Source of the DNA: Neocallimastix lanati (nom. inval.) | Lineage: Eukaryota; Neocallimastigomycota; Neocallimastigomycetes; Neocallimastigales; Neocallimastigaceae | Assembly: GCA_016946835.1 (NCBI GenBank) | Contig: JACVTC010000048.1 | Span: 1-64,000, forward strand | Length of the DNA: 64,000 nucleotides | Reading direction: 5' to 3' | Shown here: piece after piece, positions 21,416 to 32,346 of the stretch | Position numbering within the stretch: position 1 is the first letter of the stretch | How the letters are laid out: the number at the start of each line of letters is the position of its first letter | Notes under the pieces: generated by a model | Seen by the model: only the letters and a program-made list of their open reading frames with translations | Database searches by the model: none | Told to the model about the DNA's origin: nothing | Position numbers and translations under genes: made by a program

Positions 21416-24400
21416 TTAGGAAGGAAGATCGATCACAAAAGGTTGATATTTATGCCTAACATAGTACTCGTTCGAATCTTCAGGTAGTTGGCAAAATTCA
21501 TTATTAATATTCGAAGATTTATTCTTCTTTTCTTTTCTATAGTATTCTTGTATTAATTGTTTATCAAAAATTTGATCTTCATCGATCCAAGTATTTTCAT
21601 TAGAATCGCATCCTTTCCATTTAATCAAGTAACGATTTTTATTGTTAAAAGTTTTCATTTTAATTATTCTTTCAGGACTTCTATTAATTGTATCCGTAGT
21701 AAGATTAATATTTCTTCTACGAGTATTTCTTCTGTTTGGGAATTCATTTTCATGGTAAGGTTCGAGGAGCGAAACATGGAATACAGGGTGACAGCGCATA
21801 TTATTAGGAAGTTTAAGTTCATACGCTAAATCACTAACTTTTCTTATTATTTCAAAAGGTCCTATTAGTTGATCAGATAATTTTCTATTTTTCTTTGTTG
21901 TATTACCCTTTAAAAGATAAACTTTATTTCCTACTTTAAAATCTGGAGAATCCATTCTTTTCAGATCTGCATATTTCTTATAAGTCTTTTTTGCTTGCTC
22001 TAAGTTTTCTTTTAAAAATTTAATGTTTTCATTAATATTTAATATTCTTTTCTCAGCTCTATGCGGATTCTCATTTGAAGGAATTTCAGGATTAAATTTC
22101 GGATTAAAACCATAATTTGCAAAAAATGGTGATTGATTTATTGACTGTTGTAAAGTATTATTATAAGAAAATTCTGCAAAAGGTAATAAATCAAACCAAT
22201 TATTTTGTTTTTCGTTAATGAAACAACGAAGATATTGTTCCAATATCGAGTTCACCCTCTCCGTTTGACCATCAGTCTGCGGGTGATTAGCAGTAGAAAA
22301 AGAATGCTTAATATTTAAAAGAGAGCAAAGACGATTCCAAAAATCAGAGGTAAACTGAGAACCACGATCAGAAATAATAGAATCGGGGAAACCATGAAGT
22401 TTAAAAATATTAGCAATGAAAGAATCAGCAGCAATAGAAGCAGTAGGAAGACATCTAAAAGGTATAAAATGAGCCATTTTAGTTAAGCGATCCACAACAA
22501 CCATTATAGTGGTCATATCTTTGGATTTCGGAAGTTCAACAATAAAATCCATAGAGATAGCAGACCAGGCTCTATTTGGTGTAGAAAGTGGAGAAAGTAA
22601 ACCATATGGCTTATGTCTTGGGATTTTGGATTTTGAACAAATTTCACAAGATTTAATAAACATTTTAACATCTTTTTGTAATTTAGGCCACCAGAAATTA
22701 CGAGAAATAAGTTCAATAGTTTTATTAATTCCAAAATGACCAGCAGAAATAGAGTCATGATGGAGTTCTAAAACTCTTATTCTAATTTTATTGGGAACAT
22801 AAATTAAATTTTCAAAAAGTAAATAACCATTTTTGTCAAGAGAAAATTTATCGATTTTACTAAAAGGGGGATCTTTTGATTTATCATTTTTAAGAAATTC
22901 AGTTATTTTGCAATAGAATTCATCATTAGCTAGAGAATCATGAATAGAGGAGATTAAAGAATCATTCTTAAAACTACATGAATTAATAACGCATGAAATA
23001 GGACGAACACTAGCAAATAAATAATCACTACGTCTTGATAAAATATCTGGTTTACCTGACTTTTTACCAGCTCTGTAAATTAGTTTAAAATCAAATCTAG
23101 ATAAGAATTCATACCAACGAATTTGGCGTTGGGAAAGAAGTTCAGGTTTTCGAGGGAAAGTTAAATTCTTATGATCAGTATAAATAATAAACTGATGGCG
23201 AGCTCCTTCTAAGTAATGTCTCCATCCTTCCAATGCAACTTTAATAGCAAGAAGTTCTTTGTCATAGATAGGGTAATTTCTTTGGGATTTAGTTAAGCTA
23301 GTAGAAATAAAAGCAATTGGATGCAAATGCCCATCAAATTCCTGAGAAAGAATTGCACCAACAGCAAAATTACTAGCATCAGTTTCAACAATGAATTGTT
23401 TGTTGCTATCAGGATGTTTCAAAATAGGAGCAGTAGTAAATAATTCTTTTAAAGTATCAAACGCTTTTTGTTGTTCAGAACTCCAATTAAAAGGAACATT
23501 TTTTCTAGTTAATTTGTGGAGAGGATTTGCAATTTTCGCAAAGTCTTTAATAAAAATTCTGTAATAATTACAAAGTCCAATAAACGATTGAATTTCTTTA
23601 ACGTTTGTAGGAACAGGCCAATCTAAAATTGCTTTAACTTTTTCTTTATCCATTTTAATTCCATCTCTTGATAAAACATAACCAAGAAAGGTAGTTTCAG
23701 TTACATCAAATTCACACTTTTCTAATTTAACAACTAAATGATTCTCTAACAATTTTCTTAAAACTTTCTTAACATGTACATGATGTTCTTCTAAAGTATT
23801 AGAATAAATTAAAATGTCATCAATGTAAGAGATTACAAAATCATCTAAGTAATCACTGAGAACATCATTTATAAAATGTTGGAATGTAGCAGGGGCATTC
23901 TTAAGCCCAAAAGGCATAACGAGATATTCAAAGTGCCCGTATCTTGTACGAAAGGCAGTTTTGTACTCGTCACCTTCTTTAATTCTTACTAAGTTATAAG
24001 CAGATTTTAAATCTAACTTAGTAAAATATTTAGCACCTTTAACTCTATCCAACAATTCACTAATTAAAGGAAGTGGATAAGAGTTACGGATGGTCATTTC
24101 GTTCAATTTTCTATAATCAATAACTAGTCTATAAGTACCATCCTTTTTTCTAACAAATAAAATAGGTGCACCAGCAGGAGAAGAAGATTTCCTAATAAAA
24201 CCCTTTTTTAAATTCTCTTCTAAATATTTCTTTAATTCTTCTCTCTCCGTTTCAGTTAAAGGGTACAACGGACCATAAAATAGACTACAATTATCTTTTA
24301 ATTTAATTTCACAATCATAATTACGATGCGGAGGTAACACATTACAATTATTTTCATTAAACACTTCTTTAAACATCAAATAGATTTCAGGTACTTCGAC

Positions 24401-26185
24401 CTTTTCATCATCTTTATTTAAATTATTATTTTCATTATTACATTTTTCAATTACATTTAATTTCTTACATTTACTTGATTCACAAATTTTCTTTAAGATC
24501 TTTAAACTATTTTTACTAGTTTTACTATCACAATTCATAACAATAATATCATCACTATCACTAAAATTATCGCTATCACTAATGCTATCACTAAAATTAT
24601 CTAACATAAAAGTATCATTAATATCACTATCGCTATCACTATTAATAAATTCAGTACAAGTTCTAATACGAGTTCGGCGGCCACGAATAGAAATTTCTTC
24701 TTCAGAATCAGATTCGGAATCGGAGTCAAAGAAAGATTTTCTTTTTCTTGAGTCTTCAATAATTTTATTTTCTTCCAAGTCGGTAGCAGATTCTTTTCCT
24801 TTGTTCTTTTTCTTGTTCTTGATCTTGTTCTTTCTTTTTCTTTTACCGTTATTACAGTGTCTAGCGCAAAATCCTGAGCCAAAGGAGATCTTCTTTGCGT
24901 CGTGGTAATTATAAGGCGAATGCTTCTCAATCCAAGGTAGGCCTAAAATAATATCAACATCAGGAATTCTGAGTACATACAATTGAATGGTTTCTAAGTG
25001 ATTTTTTAAACGTAGAATGCACTTCTCGGTTTCCTTTTTAACTGTTGATATTCCGTAACCAAGACCAGTAACACGGAATGGTTCTTCAATTTGTTGGGTT
25101 TTGATTCCAAAAGCCTTCGCAAATTCTGGGTGAATAAAGTTAAGATCTGATCCAGAATCAATCAAAACTCTTGCCTTTACTTCTTCTGTATCGTTTGTTT
25201 TGATATAAAAATCAATAATGTTACTTTTCTTGGTCAAGAGCGAGTTTTGCTCTTCAACAATTTTTCTGACTTTCAAAATATCTTCTTGGCTGTTGATTCT
25301 TCTGATTCTTCTTAAGCTAGTAGATGCAATATTATCATTTCTTTCTTTCTTGTTGATCATTTTAACTGTAGCGGGCCTCTTCTTGTTCGGGCAATTAAAT
25401 TTTAGATGCCCTGGTTGCTTACAATAGTAGCAAAGACCTTTTCTTCTTTCTTCTTCCATAGAGTTAACATTCTCCTGGTACAATTTCTTGTTGGATGGGA
25501 AATAGTTGGTATTCCTTTGACCTCTCTTGATTCGATAGAGGTCAACTTCCATGGGATCATTATTAGACGCATGATTATTATTATTTATTTCCTTACGATG
25601 GTAATAATTATGATAGAAAAATTCATTTATTTCATGTCTCTTAGTTAAGCTTTCGATACTAAGGACATCAGTGAAAAGTCTTCTTAAGTTGTTGGGATTT
25701 GGATTTACCACTGCAAGGTGCTCCCTCATCTTGTAGTGAAGTCCTTTTACAAACATATAAATCTTAGCAGAATCGTTAAAATCTGAATGTCTGCTGATTT
25801 TATTAAATTCATTTATATACTCACTAACATGACCAAATTTATGTTGTCGGATGCTGCATAATTTACCGTTTGCGACAACTGTGCTCATGTCCTGCTCTCC
25901 AAATTGATTTCTTAATTCTTGAATAAAATCTTCATAAACATTGAGCAGGGGATCATTATTTCTTCGCAAGTTTGAGGCCCATATCAAGGGATCACCGACA
26001 AGATAAGAAATTATAAATCTGACCTTTGTATGGTCGTTATTGAAACCTTGTGGATTGGCTTCCATAGCTATTTCAGCTCTTGTAAGGAAGCCATCAAAGT
26101 TCTTCTTGATTCCAGAAAATAGCGGTGGTTCGTTAACAATCTTTTGATTGTTACGGGGCAGAACTTGATGATTCTCTTGATTCAT
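21416..26185 (-). CDS. gag-pol single polyprotein, element D
   Basis: One frame of about 1590 aa from the ATG at 26185 (the frame is open 40 codons further upstream without an ATG). Gag with a knuckle CYYCKQPGHLKFNC; a protease with VLIDSGSDLNFIH; a spacer rich in Asp/Ser; RT with YPLPLISELLDRVKGAKYF and YIDDILIYS; RNase H with ETDAS and YTDHKN. Integrase has HHDSISAGHFG, CEICSKSK, SMDFIVELPKS, SDRGSQFTSD and HPQTDGQTERVN. The C-terminus carries a chromodomain (YLIKWKGCDSNENTWIDEDQ). Gag and pol share one frame, unlike elements A and C. Confidence 0.93.
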   Translation of the reverse strand: MNQENHQVLPRNNQKIVNEPPLFSGIKKNFDGFLTRAEIAMEANPQGFNNDHTKVRFIISYLVGDPLIWASNLRRNNDPLLNVYEDFIQELRNQFGEQDMSTVVANGKLCSIRQHKFGHVSEYINEFNKISRHSDFNDSAKIYMFVKGLHYKMREHLAVVNPNPNNLRRLFTDVLSIESLTKRHEINEFFYHNYYHRKEINNNNHASNNDPMEVDLYRIKRGQRNTNYFPSNKKLYQENVNSMEEERRKGLCYYCKQPGHLKFNCPNKKRPATVKMINKKERNDNIASTSLRRIRRINSQEDILKVRKIVEEQNSLLTKKSNIIDFYIKTNDTEEVKARVLIDSGSDLNFIHPEFAKAFGIKTQQIEEPFRVTGLGYGISTVKKETEKCILRLKNHLETIQLYVLRIPDVDIILGLPWIEKHSPYNYHDAKKISFGSGFCARHCNNGKRKRKNKIKNKKKNKGKESATDLEENKIIEDSRKRKSFFDSDSESDSEEEISIRGRRTRIRTCTEFINSDSDSDINDTFMLDNFSDSISDSDNFSDSDDIIVMNCDSKTSKNSLKILKKICESSKCKKLNVIEKCNNENNNLNKDDEKVEVPEIYLMFKEVFNENNCNVLPPHRNYDCEIKLKDNCSLFYGPLYPLTETEREELKKYLEENLKKGFIRKSSSPAGAPILFVRKKDGTYRLVIDYRKLNEMTIRNSYPLPLISELLDRVKGAKYFTKLDLKSAYNLVRIKEGDEYKTAFRTRYGHFEYLVMPFGLKNAPATFQHFINDVLSDYLDDFVISYIDDILIYSNTLEEHHVHVKKVLRKLLENHLVVKLEKCEFDVTETTFLGYVLSRDGIKMDKEKVKAILDWPVPTNVKEIQSFIGLCNYYRIFIKDFAKIANPLHKLTRKNVPFNWSSEQQKAFDTLKELFTTAPILKHPDSNKQFIVETDASNFAVGAILSQEFDGHLHPIAFISTSLTKSQRNYPIYDKELLAIKVALEGWRHYLEGARHQFIIYTDHKNLTFPRKPELLSQRQIRWYEFLSRFDFKLIYRAGKKSGKPDILSRRSDYLFASVRPISCVINSCSFKNDSLISSIHDSLANDEFYCKITEFLKNDKSKDPPFSKIDKFSLDKNGYLLFENLIYVPNKIRIRVLELHHDSISAGHFGINKTIELISRNFWWPKLQKDVKMFIKSCEICSKSKIPRHKPYGLLSPLSTPNRAWSAISMDFIVELPKSKDMTTIMVVVDRLTKMAHFIPFRCLPTASIAADSFIANIFKLHGFPDSIISDRGSQFTSDFWNRLCSLLNIKHSFSTANHPQTDGQTERVNSILEQYLRCFINEKQNNWFDLLPFAEFSYNNTLQQSINQSPFFANYGFNPKFNPEIPSNENPHRAEKRILNINENIKFLKENLEQAKKTYKKYADLKRMDSPDFKVGNKVYLLKGNTTKKNRKLSDQLIGPFEIIRKVSDLAYELKLPNNMRCHPVFHVSLLEPYHENEFPNRRNTRRRNINLTTDTINRSPERIIKMKTFNNKNRYLIKWKGCDSNENTWIDEDQIFDKQLIQEYYRKEKKNKSSNINNEFCQLPEDSNEYYVRHKYQPFVIDLPS

Positions 26186-26450
26186 TTCTTGCAGGTTAAG
26201 GTCTTCGAATCTTCTTATTAGGTTGTTAAATCCCTCCAATTTGATTATTTTAAATTGACTTAAATTTTTTGCAATTTCTTTAACAAAAATATCAAACAAA
26301 TAAATATTTCAAACTATAACGTTTTTTCATCTAGTCGATCTAGCTCTATCCTTTGAAGCGGTGCTGTCGAGTAAACGAAACGTTATAAATTAAAATATTA
26401 AAGGTTTATGGTTTTTCGAATCTTGTTCTAAGACGTGTAATTGTAATTTC

Positions 26451-26749
26451 GGTAGCAATATTATAGAGCTGGTGGCAATATTCTGAAACTGGTAGCAATA
26501 ATCTAAAACTGGTAGCAATAATCTAAAACTGGTAGCAATAATCTAAAACTGGTAGCAATAATCTAAAACTGGTAGCAATAATCTAAAACTGGTAGCAATA
26601 ATCTAAAACTGGTAGCAATAATCTAAAACTGGTAGCAATAATCTAAAACTGGTAGCAATAATCTAAAACTGGTAGCAATATCCTTAACTGGTAGCAGTAT
26701 CCTAAAACTGGTAGTAATTCCCTTAGACTGGTAGTATTCCAAAAGCGTT
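26451..26749 (-). repeat. 20-bp tandem repeat in the leader of element D
   Basis: About 15 copies of GGTAGCAATAATCTAAAACT (plus-strand reading). The central nine copies (26491-26670) are identical and the outer ones are diverged. The array lies between the 5' LTR and gag, about 270 nt before the gag ATG. Its role is unknown. Confidence 0.85.
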
Positions 26750-26889
26750 GGTGTCAAAAGTAGGTAGTTAAAATTCCCTGGTAAAATCTCTGGTAAAAAA
26801 AATATTTTGAATCAAGCCACACACAAGCCACTGTTAACGTATCACGTGTTATAATCTTGACTTATAACGTATTTTATTGAGAGAAAAAG

Positions 26890-26902
26890 GTAATTGTTAT
26901 TA
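26890..26902 (-). other. Self-primer binding site, element D
   Basis: On the plus strand GTAATTGTTATTA is the exact reverse complement of TAATAACAATTAC at 27051-27063 in the 5' LTR. It spans the LTR/leader border. A TATAAATAG box (27093-27101, minus) lies 38 nt upstream of the paired 5' end. There is no TGG-type tRNA site. Confidence 0.7.
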
Positions 26903-27673
26903 TAAAGTTTTGATTTAAAAAATAGATTATAAGTCAAAAATTATAATAACACTAAATAACACAAAAATGTTTTATAAACAAATAAGTTTTATTATATTTA
27001 GATTTTAAAATAATCTTTATTAATTATTAGTGTTATTAACAATAAATCGTTAATAACAATTACATCGATTAAAATACATGAAATTTGGTTAACTATTTAT
27101 ATTTTTATCTTATTACATTTATAATATATAATTCCTATTGAATTATATTATCTAACTATTTATTTAAAAACAATACTAACCTAAACTAATAATAAATAAT
27201 TAACTATTACTAAATAAAGAGAATTATAATTAATAACTAAAATAAATATAAACAATTTCAATCGAGCTCATTTATTATTTATTTATTATTTAAATATTAT
27301 TAATAAATTCTTATTATATTTTCTATTTAAAATTAATATAAAAGTTGTCATAATTATTTAATATGATTTTAGCATAAAATGCCGCAAGTTTCAACATGAC
27401 TAATTGCATGGTTTCATGTTGTTAATTTATCTCGCAAAAAACCTTAACTCTTATTATTTAAATTAAATTACATAAAAAGAAATGATTTTCAAATACTAGT
27501 TTCACAAGAGAAATTTTTAATTTATTAGTATGATTGGGAAAAAATCGAAATTATGTTAAAAATATTTTCAATAATTTTATACACGTGATTTCAAATAAAT
27601 TTATTTTAATTTTACTTAAATTTATGATTAAATTTAATTAAAATTATTTAAAGATATTAATAATATCTTTACA
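26901..27673 (-). repeat. 5' LTR of element D
   Basis: 773 bp, near-identical to the 3' LTR; the promoter side lies to the right. It contains the TATAAATAG box and the 13-mer that pairs with the primer site. Confidence 0.9.
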
Positions 27674-27678
27674 TTATT

Positions 27679-28174
27679 ATCAATTTTTCAGTCAAATTTC
27701 AATTTCAAAATTTCGAAATTTTCAAAATTTTCAAAATTCAAAAACATAGCTATGTTACACTTACATCTATCAATTTATAATCTAATTTTATTCATAAATT
27801 CATTAATTATTATAATTTTCAATTTTTAAAGTTAATGCATAAAATTAAAAAGTTAATTGAAATTAAAATTTCTAAATTTCAATTTCAAAAATTTTTAATC
27901 AAAAACATTTAAAAATGGTACCATCATATTCTTAAACATCAATTTTCATAATAAAATTTTAATTTTATTAAATTTTAGAGATTTCAAAATTTCAATGAAA
28001 TGGCCACTTATAAAGGGTTTCCTTTAAAAATTTAAAAGGACTCAAGTGACCTTCCTCTTTCATAAATTAAAAATTTTTAATTTAAGAAATTCCAAAAAAA
28101 TTTTTTAACAAAAATTTAATCCTCCTTATCGTTACACAAAAATCGTCTTGAATCCGATTTTTATGGGAGGGCAT
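27679..28174 (+). other. Element C 3' untranslated region and polypurine tract
   Basis: Resumes element C after the D insertion. AT-rich with AAATTTC-type short repeats; it ends with the polypurine tract GGGAGGGCAT (28165-28174) touching the 3' LTR. Confidence 0.75.
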
Positions 28175-28910
28175 TGTTGAAATTATAACTGAATTGAAAT
28201 CTCAATTTCAGTTATTTACATTTCAATAGTTAACAAATATTATTTATTTAATTATAAATAATATATATATTTAAATAATTAATAATTAATATAAATTCTT
28301 ATTTAATATTTAAGGAATTATCTTAGGCCTAATAATTCTGAGAATATTAGTAAATAAGATTTATATTAATAATTTCAATTATCTACATATGACGTCACAT
28401 GTATTTATTTATATTATGTTTATATATATGTTTACATCATATATATTAACTACTATTTTTAATTATTCAAATTAATTATATAATTATAAATTAAATTTAT
28501 TTAGTTATATTAAATATTTTAAACATATCGATATTGTTATTATCTTAATATTTTATTAATATTCATATTACTATATTATTAATATCTTATAATTAAATAT
28601 TATTATTATGTAACTTACAAAGTATAAAAGAAAGATGTAAAAATCTATCTTTTATGTTCTTTGTAAGGTTATTGTACTTACAATAATTATATACTAATAA
28701 TTCAATAAATAAATATTTTCATAAATCCTTCAAAGAAATTATTATTTAAAATATTCTTAGATATTAAGTGTTTAAATAACTTAACTATTTATCTTATATT
28801 ATTTTTATATTATTATTAATTAATTATTGTTGGATTATTAATATATAATTCAACATATTAACCTAGTAACGTTATTAATCATAAAACTATTTTATATCTT
28901 AATTTTAACA
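28175..28910 (+). repeat. 3' LTR of element C
   Basis: 736 bp, TGTTGAAAT...TTTTAACA; one difference from the 5' LTR noticed. Confidence 0.92.
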
Positions 28911-29602
28911 TAAGTTTAATAACTTTATGTATTAAATATTTTAAACTATTTTTATAATTCCAAAATTTTATTCTTAATTTAAAATAATTATATAAATTAT
29001 CAAATTAAATTGATTAATGACTAATTATTAAAAAATCATTATTTAATTAAATTGATTAATGACTAATTATTAAAAAATCATTATTTAATTAAATTGATTA
29101 ATGACTAATTATTAAATAATTATTATCTTATATTAATTAAATTGTTTTATTATTATATTTAATTATTATTAATATTAAATTGTTTCAAGAATTATATTAT
29201 CAAAAATATTACCAATAATTTTATTGTTAAATTTTTTAATTTTATCATTAATAATATTTGTCATTAAAGATAATATTAATTATATTAGTATTAATATTTT
29301 TATTATTAAAATAACTCTTAAAAAATATTATTTAAAAACACATGTAATAATTATACTAATAAGAATTAAAATAATTTAAATTATTATAAAAATTCATGTA
29401 GTAAAAAAGTATAAAAGAAAAAGAAAATACTTAATAAAAAATTAGGAGTTAAAAAAATAAAAAAAACTGGAAATTGAAATTAAATTATTAACTAATATAT
29501 TATTTTCATTTTTTTTTTTTTGAAGTTTATTGTGTACCTGCACCATTTTAAAAAATTATTGCAAAATTATGAATCAACTCTTAGTACAATCTATAGATTT
29601 TT
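28911..29602. other. AT-rich DNA with a 42-bp tandem repeat
   Basis: About 2.7 copies of a 42-bp unit (TTGATTAATGACTAATTATT core, starts at 29010, 29052 and 29094) at 29004-29118. No gene seen. Confidence 0.6.
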
Positions 29603-30224
29603 TGTCAAAGTTTTTAGATAATTTGGTCTTAACGATTAGGTCAAGATGCCAAATTATAGTAATTAATTAATAACTTAATTTTACTCTTATTTAAAACATA
29701 TTGTTATTAGTAAATTTTATAATTAAATTTTTATTTAAAATATAAATTTTATTTAATCTTAATAATATTTTATTACATTATTATTTTATATAATTATTAC
29801 TATAATTTAAATTACAATAATCCTACAAAGGATTAATCAAAAGAATTTAAACATGTATTTATATAAAATAATTAATTATTAAAATATTAATTATTAATAT
29901 GAATATGTAAATAATATTAATATAAGTTTGATATTGATAATATAAAGTTAGATAATAATATAAATATTTAATATAAATAAAATATAAGAATCAAATATTG
30001 TAGAAATTAATTTAATATGACAATCACGTGTTTACATTATTTAATATATATTAAATTCAATATGTTAATAATATTTAGTAATTAGTTGGCCTAGACTAAT
30101 TCCTAAATATTTTAATAAAGTTAATTTAATAATAATTATTATATTATTATTTTTTAATATTGAAATTCAAATAACTGAATTATCGAAATTGAAATTGAAT
30201 TGAAATTCAGTTATTATCTTAACA
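29603..30224 (-). repeat. Relic solo LTR, element C family (minus)
   Basis: On the minus strand it begins TGTTAAGATAATAACTGAA and ends CTTTGACA; the start resembles the element C LTR (TGTTGAAATTATAACTGAA). About 85-90% like the copy at 31709-32346. Flanked by TTTT on both sides. Confidence 0.65.
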
Positions 30225-30230
30225 TTTTTT

Positions 30231-30880
30231 TGTCACGAATACTAGTGGATTCAAGGTTAAAATTCATTATCAGATCAATTGAAATTTAATTTCGTTATTG
30301 ACAAAATTTATTTTAATTCGATTTTAATTATAAAAATAAATATTAGAAACATTAAATAATCAGAAGCCAAAGGGTTTGGACTTATTTATTAAAGATGAGA
30401 AAAATATGTGTGTTTTTTATAATAAACTTTATTTATTTTTTGTATTTATTTAATACATAAATTTTATTAATGTAAAGAACTCATTTTTTTTAAGAAAATA
30501 AAAATAATTATTTTTTTATAGTAAAAATTACATATTTAATCATGTGATAATTCTATGAATTAATACACATAGATAAATGTTACACAACATAAAAATATAA
30601 GAATAAAATATTAATATAAGATAAGAATATAATATTGATAATAATATAAGAATATAAAATAAAATGTGATTATTTTAACAAAAGATAATTTGAATTTAAT
30701 TTAACCCTTAAGAATTTAATAAAAATAACTTGAAGAAAAACAACGACAACTCAACAAATAATGGAAATATTATATTGACATTCCAACTAAAATTATATTC
30801 ATTGGAAAGCTACAGACGAGAACTACAACATACGTTAAAATCAACCTTATTGGACAACTAGATAACGAGATGTTGGACTT
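30231..30880. repeat. Dispersed repeat X, copy 1
   Basis: Blocks such as TGTCACGAATACTAGTGGAT and AACCCTTAAGAATTTAATAA recur in the same order at 35064-35345. Unknown type; possibly the internal or flanking region of an old element. Confidence 0.45.
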
Positions 30881-31708
30881 TAAAGATATTCTAAATATAA
30901 AAAAATAATTTAATTATTTAATTAAGACCCTAAATTATTAATTAAGAAATTAATATTAGATAATTCTCTTAACTTGGAATTTATATTATTAATTTTTATT
31001 ATTAATTAAAAATACAGAATTAGTTATTAGTAATAGTTTTATAATATTTTAAATAAGTTTATAAGTTTTATTTATTTTATTATAATATTTTTATTCAATT
31101 ATTTTCTAAAAGATTCTAAGGAATTCTTTATCATTCTATAAATTTCCGAAAGAGAAATTTTAATTAGTTTTAATATTTTGTTTTTATATTTATTATTAAA
31201 TTAGTTTTAGTATTAAATTGTTTTATGAATAATTATATAGTTATTGTATTAAAAGATTCTTATCAATATTATTTTATTATTATAATTTATATAGTTTATA
31301 TACATGGATGAATATATTAAGAATAGAATGTATTATTTAATTATATTGTTAATTATTATTTTAATTTAGTATTAAAAGGATTTGAAATTCCATATTTTGA
31401 ATTCTTTGTAAGATTATTAACTCATAACCTGTTAACATAAAGTTAATGAATTAATTATAACAATAAATAATTCTTTATATTGATCTTAGTTAAAATTTAT
31501 TATTAAAATATATATTAAATAAAGTTCTAATAAAACATAAATCTTAAATATTGAAATCTTAATTATAAAACTCTGTGTGTGTTATTTATTATTTAAATTT
31601 AATTAAATTGTATAATTAATAAAAACATCTTGACCTGACCAATTTAACCCAAGCTAGGAAAGATATAGCAAGAATCTTACCTAATCAATCAATATAACTT
31701 TACATTTT
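30881..31708. other. AT-rich DNA
   Basis: No gene seen. It separates the two relic element-C-family LTRs. Confidence 0.5.
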
Positions 31709-32346
31709 TGTCAAAGTTTTAAGATAATTTGGTCTTAACGATTATATCAAGATGCCAAATTATAATAATTAATCAATAATTTAAATTTATTTTTATTTAA
31801 AACATATTGTTATTAGTAATAAAATAAGTTGTTATTTAAAATATAAAATTTATTTAATCTTAATAATATTTTATTACATTATTATTTTATATAATTATTA
31901 TTATAATTTAAATTATAATAATCCTACAAAAGATTAATCAAAAGATTTAAACATGTATTTATATAAATTAATTAATTATTAAAATATTGATATGAATATG
32001 AATATGTAATAGTATTAATGTATGTTTGATATTGATAATAATATAAATATTTAATATAAATAAAATATAAGAATCTAATATAGCTAAATATTATATTTTA
32101 TAATTAAAATATAATATGTAAAGATTTTTATAATATTTTATAATTAATAAAATATTAAGATATCTTATTTATTAATATTCTCAGAATTATTAGGCCTAAG
32201 ATAATTCTTTAAATATTAATTAAGAATTTATATTAATCATTAATTATTTAAATATACATATTATTTATAATTAAATTAATAATATTTTTAACTATTGAAA
32301 TGTAAATAAGTGAAATTACGATTTCAATTCAGTTTTAATTTCAACA
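31709..32346 (-). repeat. Relic solo LTR, element C family (minus)
   Basis: On the minus strand TGTTGAAATTAAAACTGAAT...CTTTGACA; the TTAGGCCTAAGATAATTC block is the complement of one in the element C LTR. Flanked by TTTT on both sides. Confidence 0.7.

Larger units (their letters stand above)
20606..27673 (-). mobile_element. Complete-looking chromovirus D (minus strand), nested in element C
   Basis: 7.07 kb with 773-bp LTRs (20606-21378 and 26901-27673) that differ at one base that I noticed, flanked by TTATT at 20601-20605 and 27674-27678. Carries one uninterrupted gag-pol frame, a repeat-bearing leader and a self-priming type primer site. It looks whole and is younger than C. Relic LTRs of its family lie near 39950-40627. 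Confidence 0.92.
14826..28910 (+). mobile_element. Ty3/gypsy chromovirus-like element C, broken and split by element D
   Basis: LTRs of 736 bp at both ends, gag, a pol with PR-RT-RH-IN and a chromodomain-like tail, and a polypurine tract. Without the D insertion it is about 7.0 kb. LTRs differ at one position that I noticed, so insertion was recent, yet pol is broken (about two breaks) besides carrying D. The leader is only 34 nt. The outer flanks (TTATT left, TAAGT right) do not match. Confidence 0.88.

Noticed and set aside
26451-26749. CRISPR array
   Set aside because: The 20-bp units are contiguous without unique spacers; it is a plain tandem repeat in a retroelement leader.
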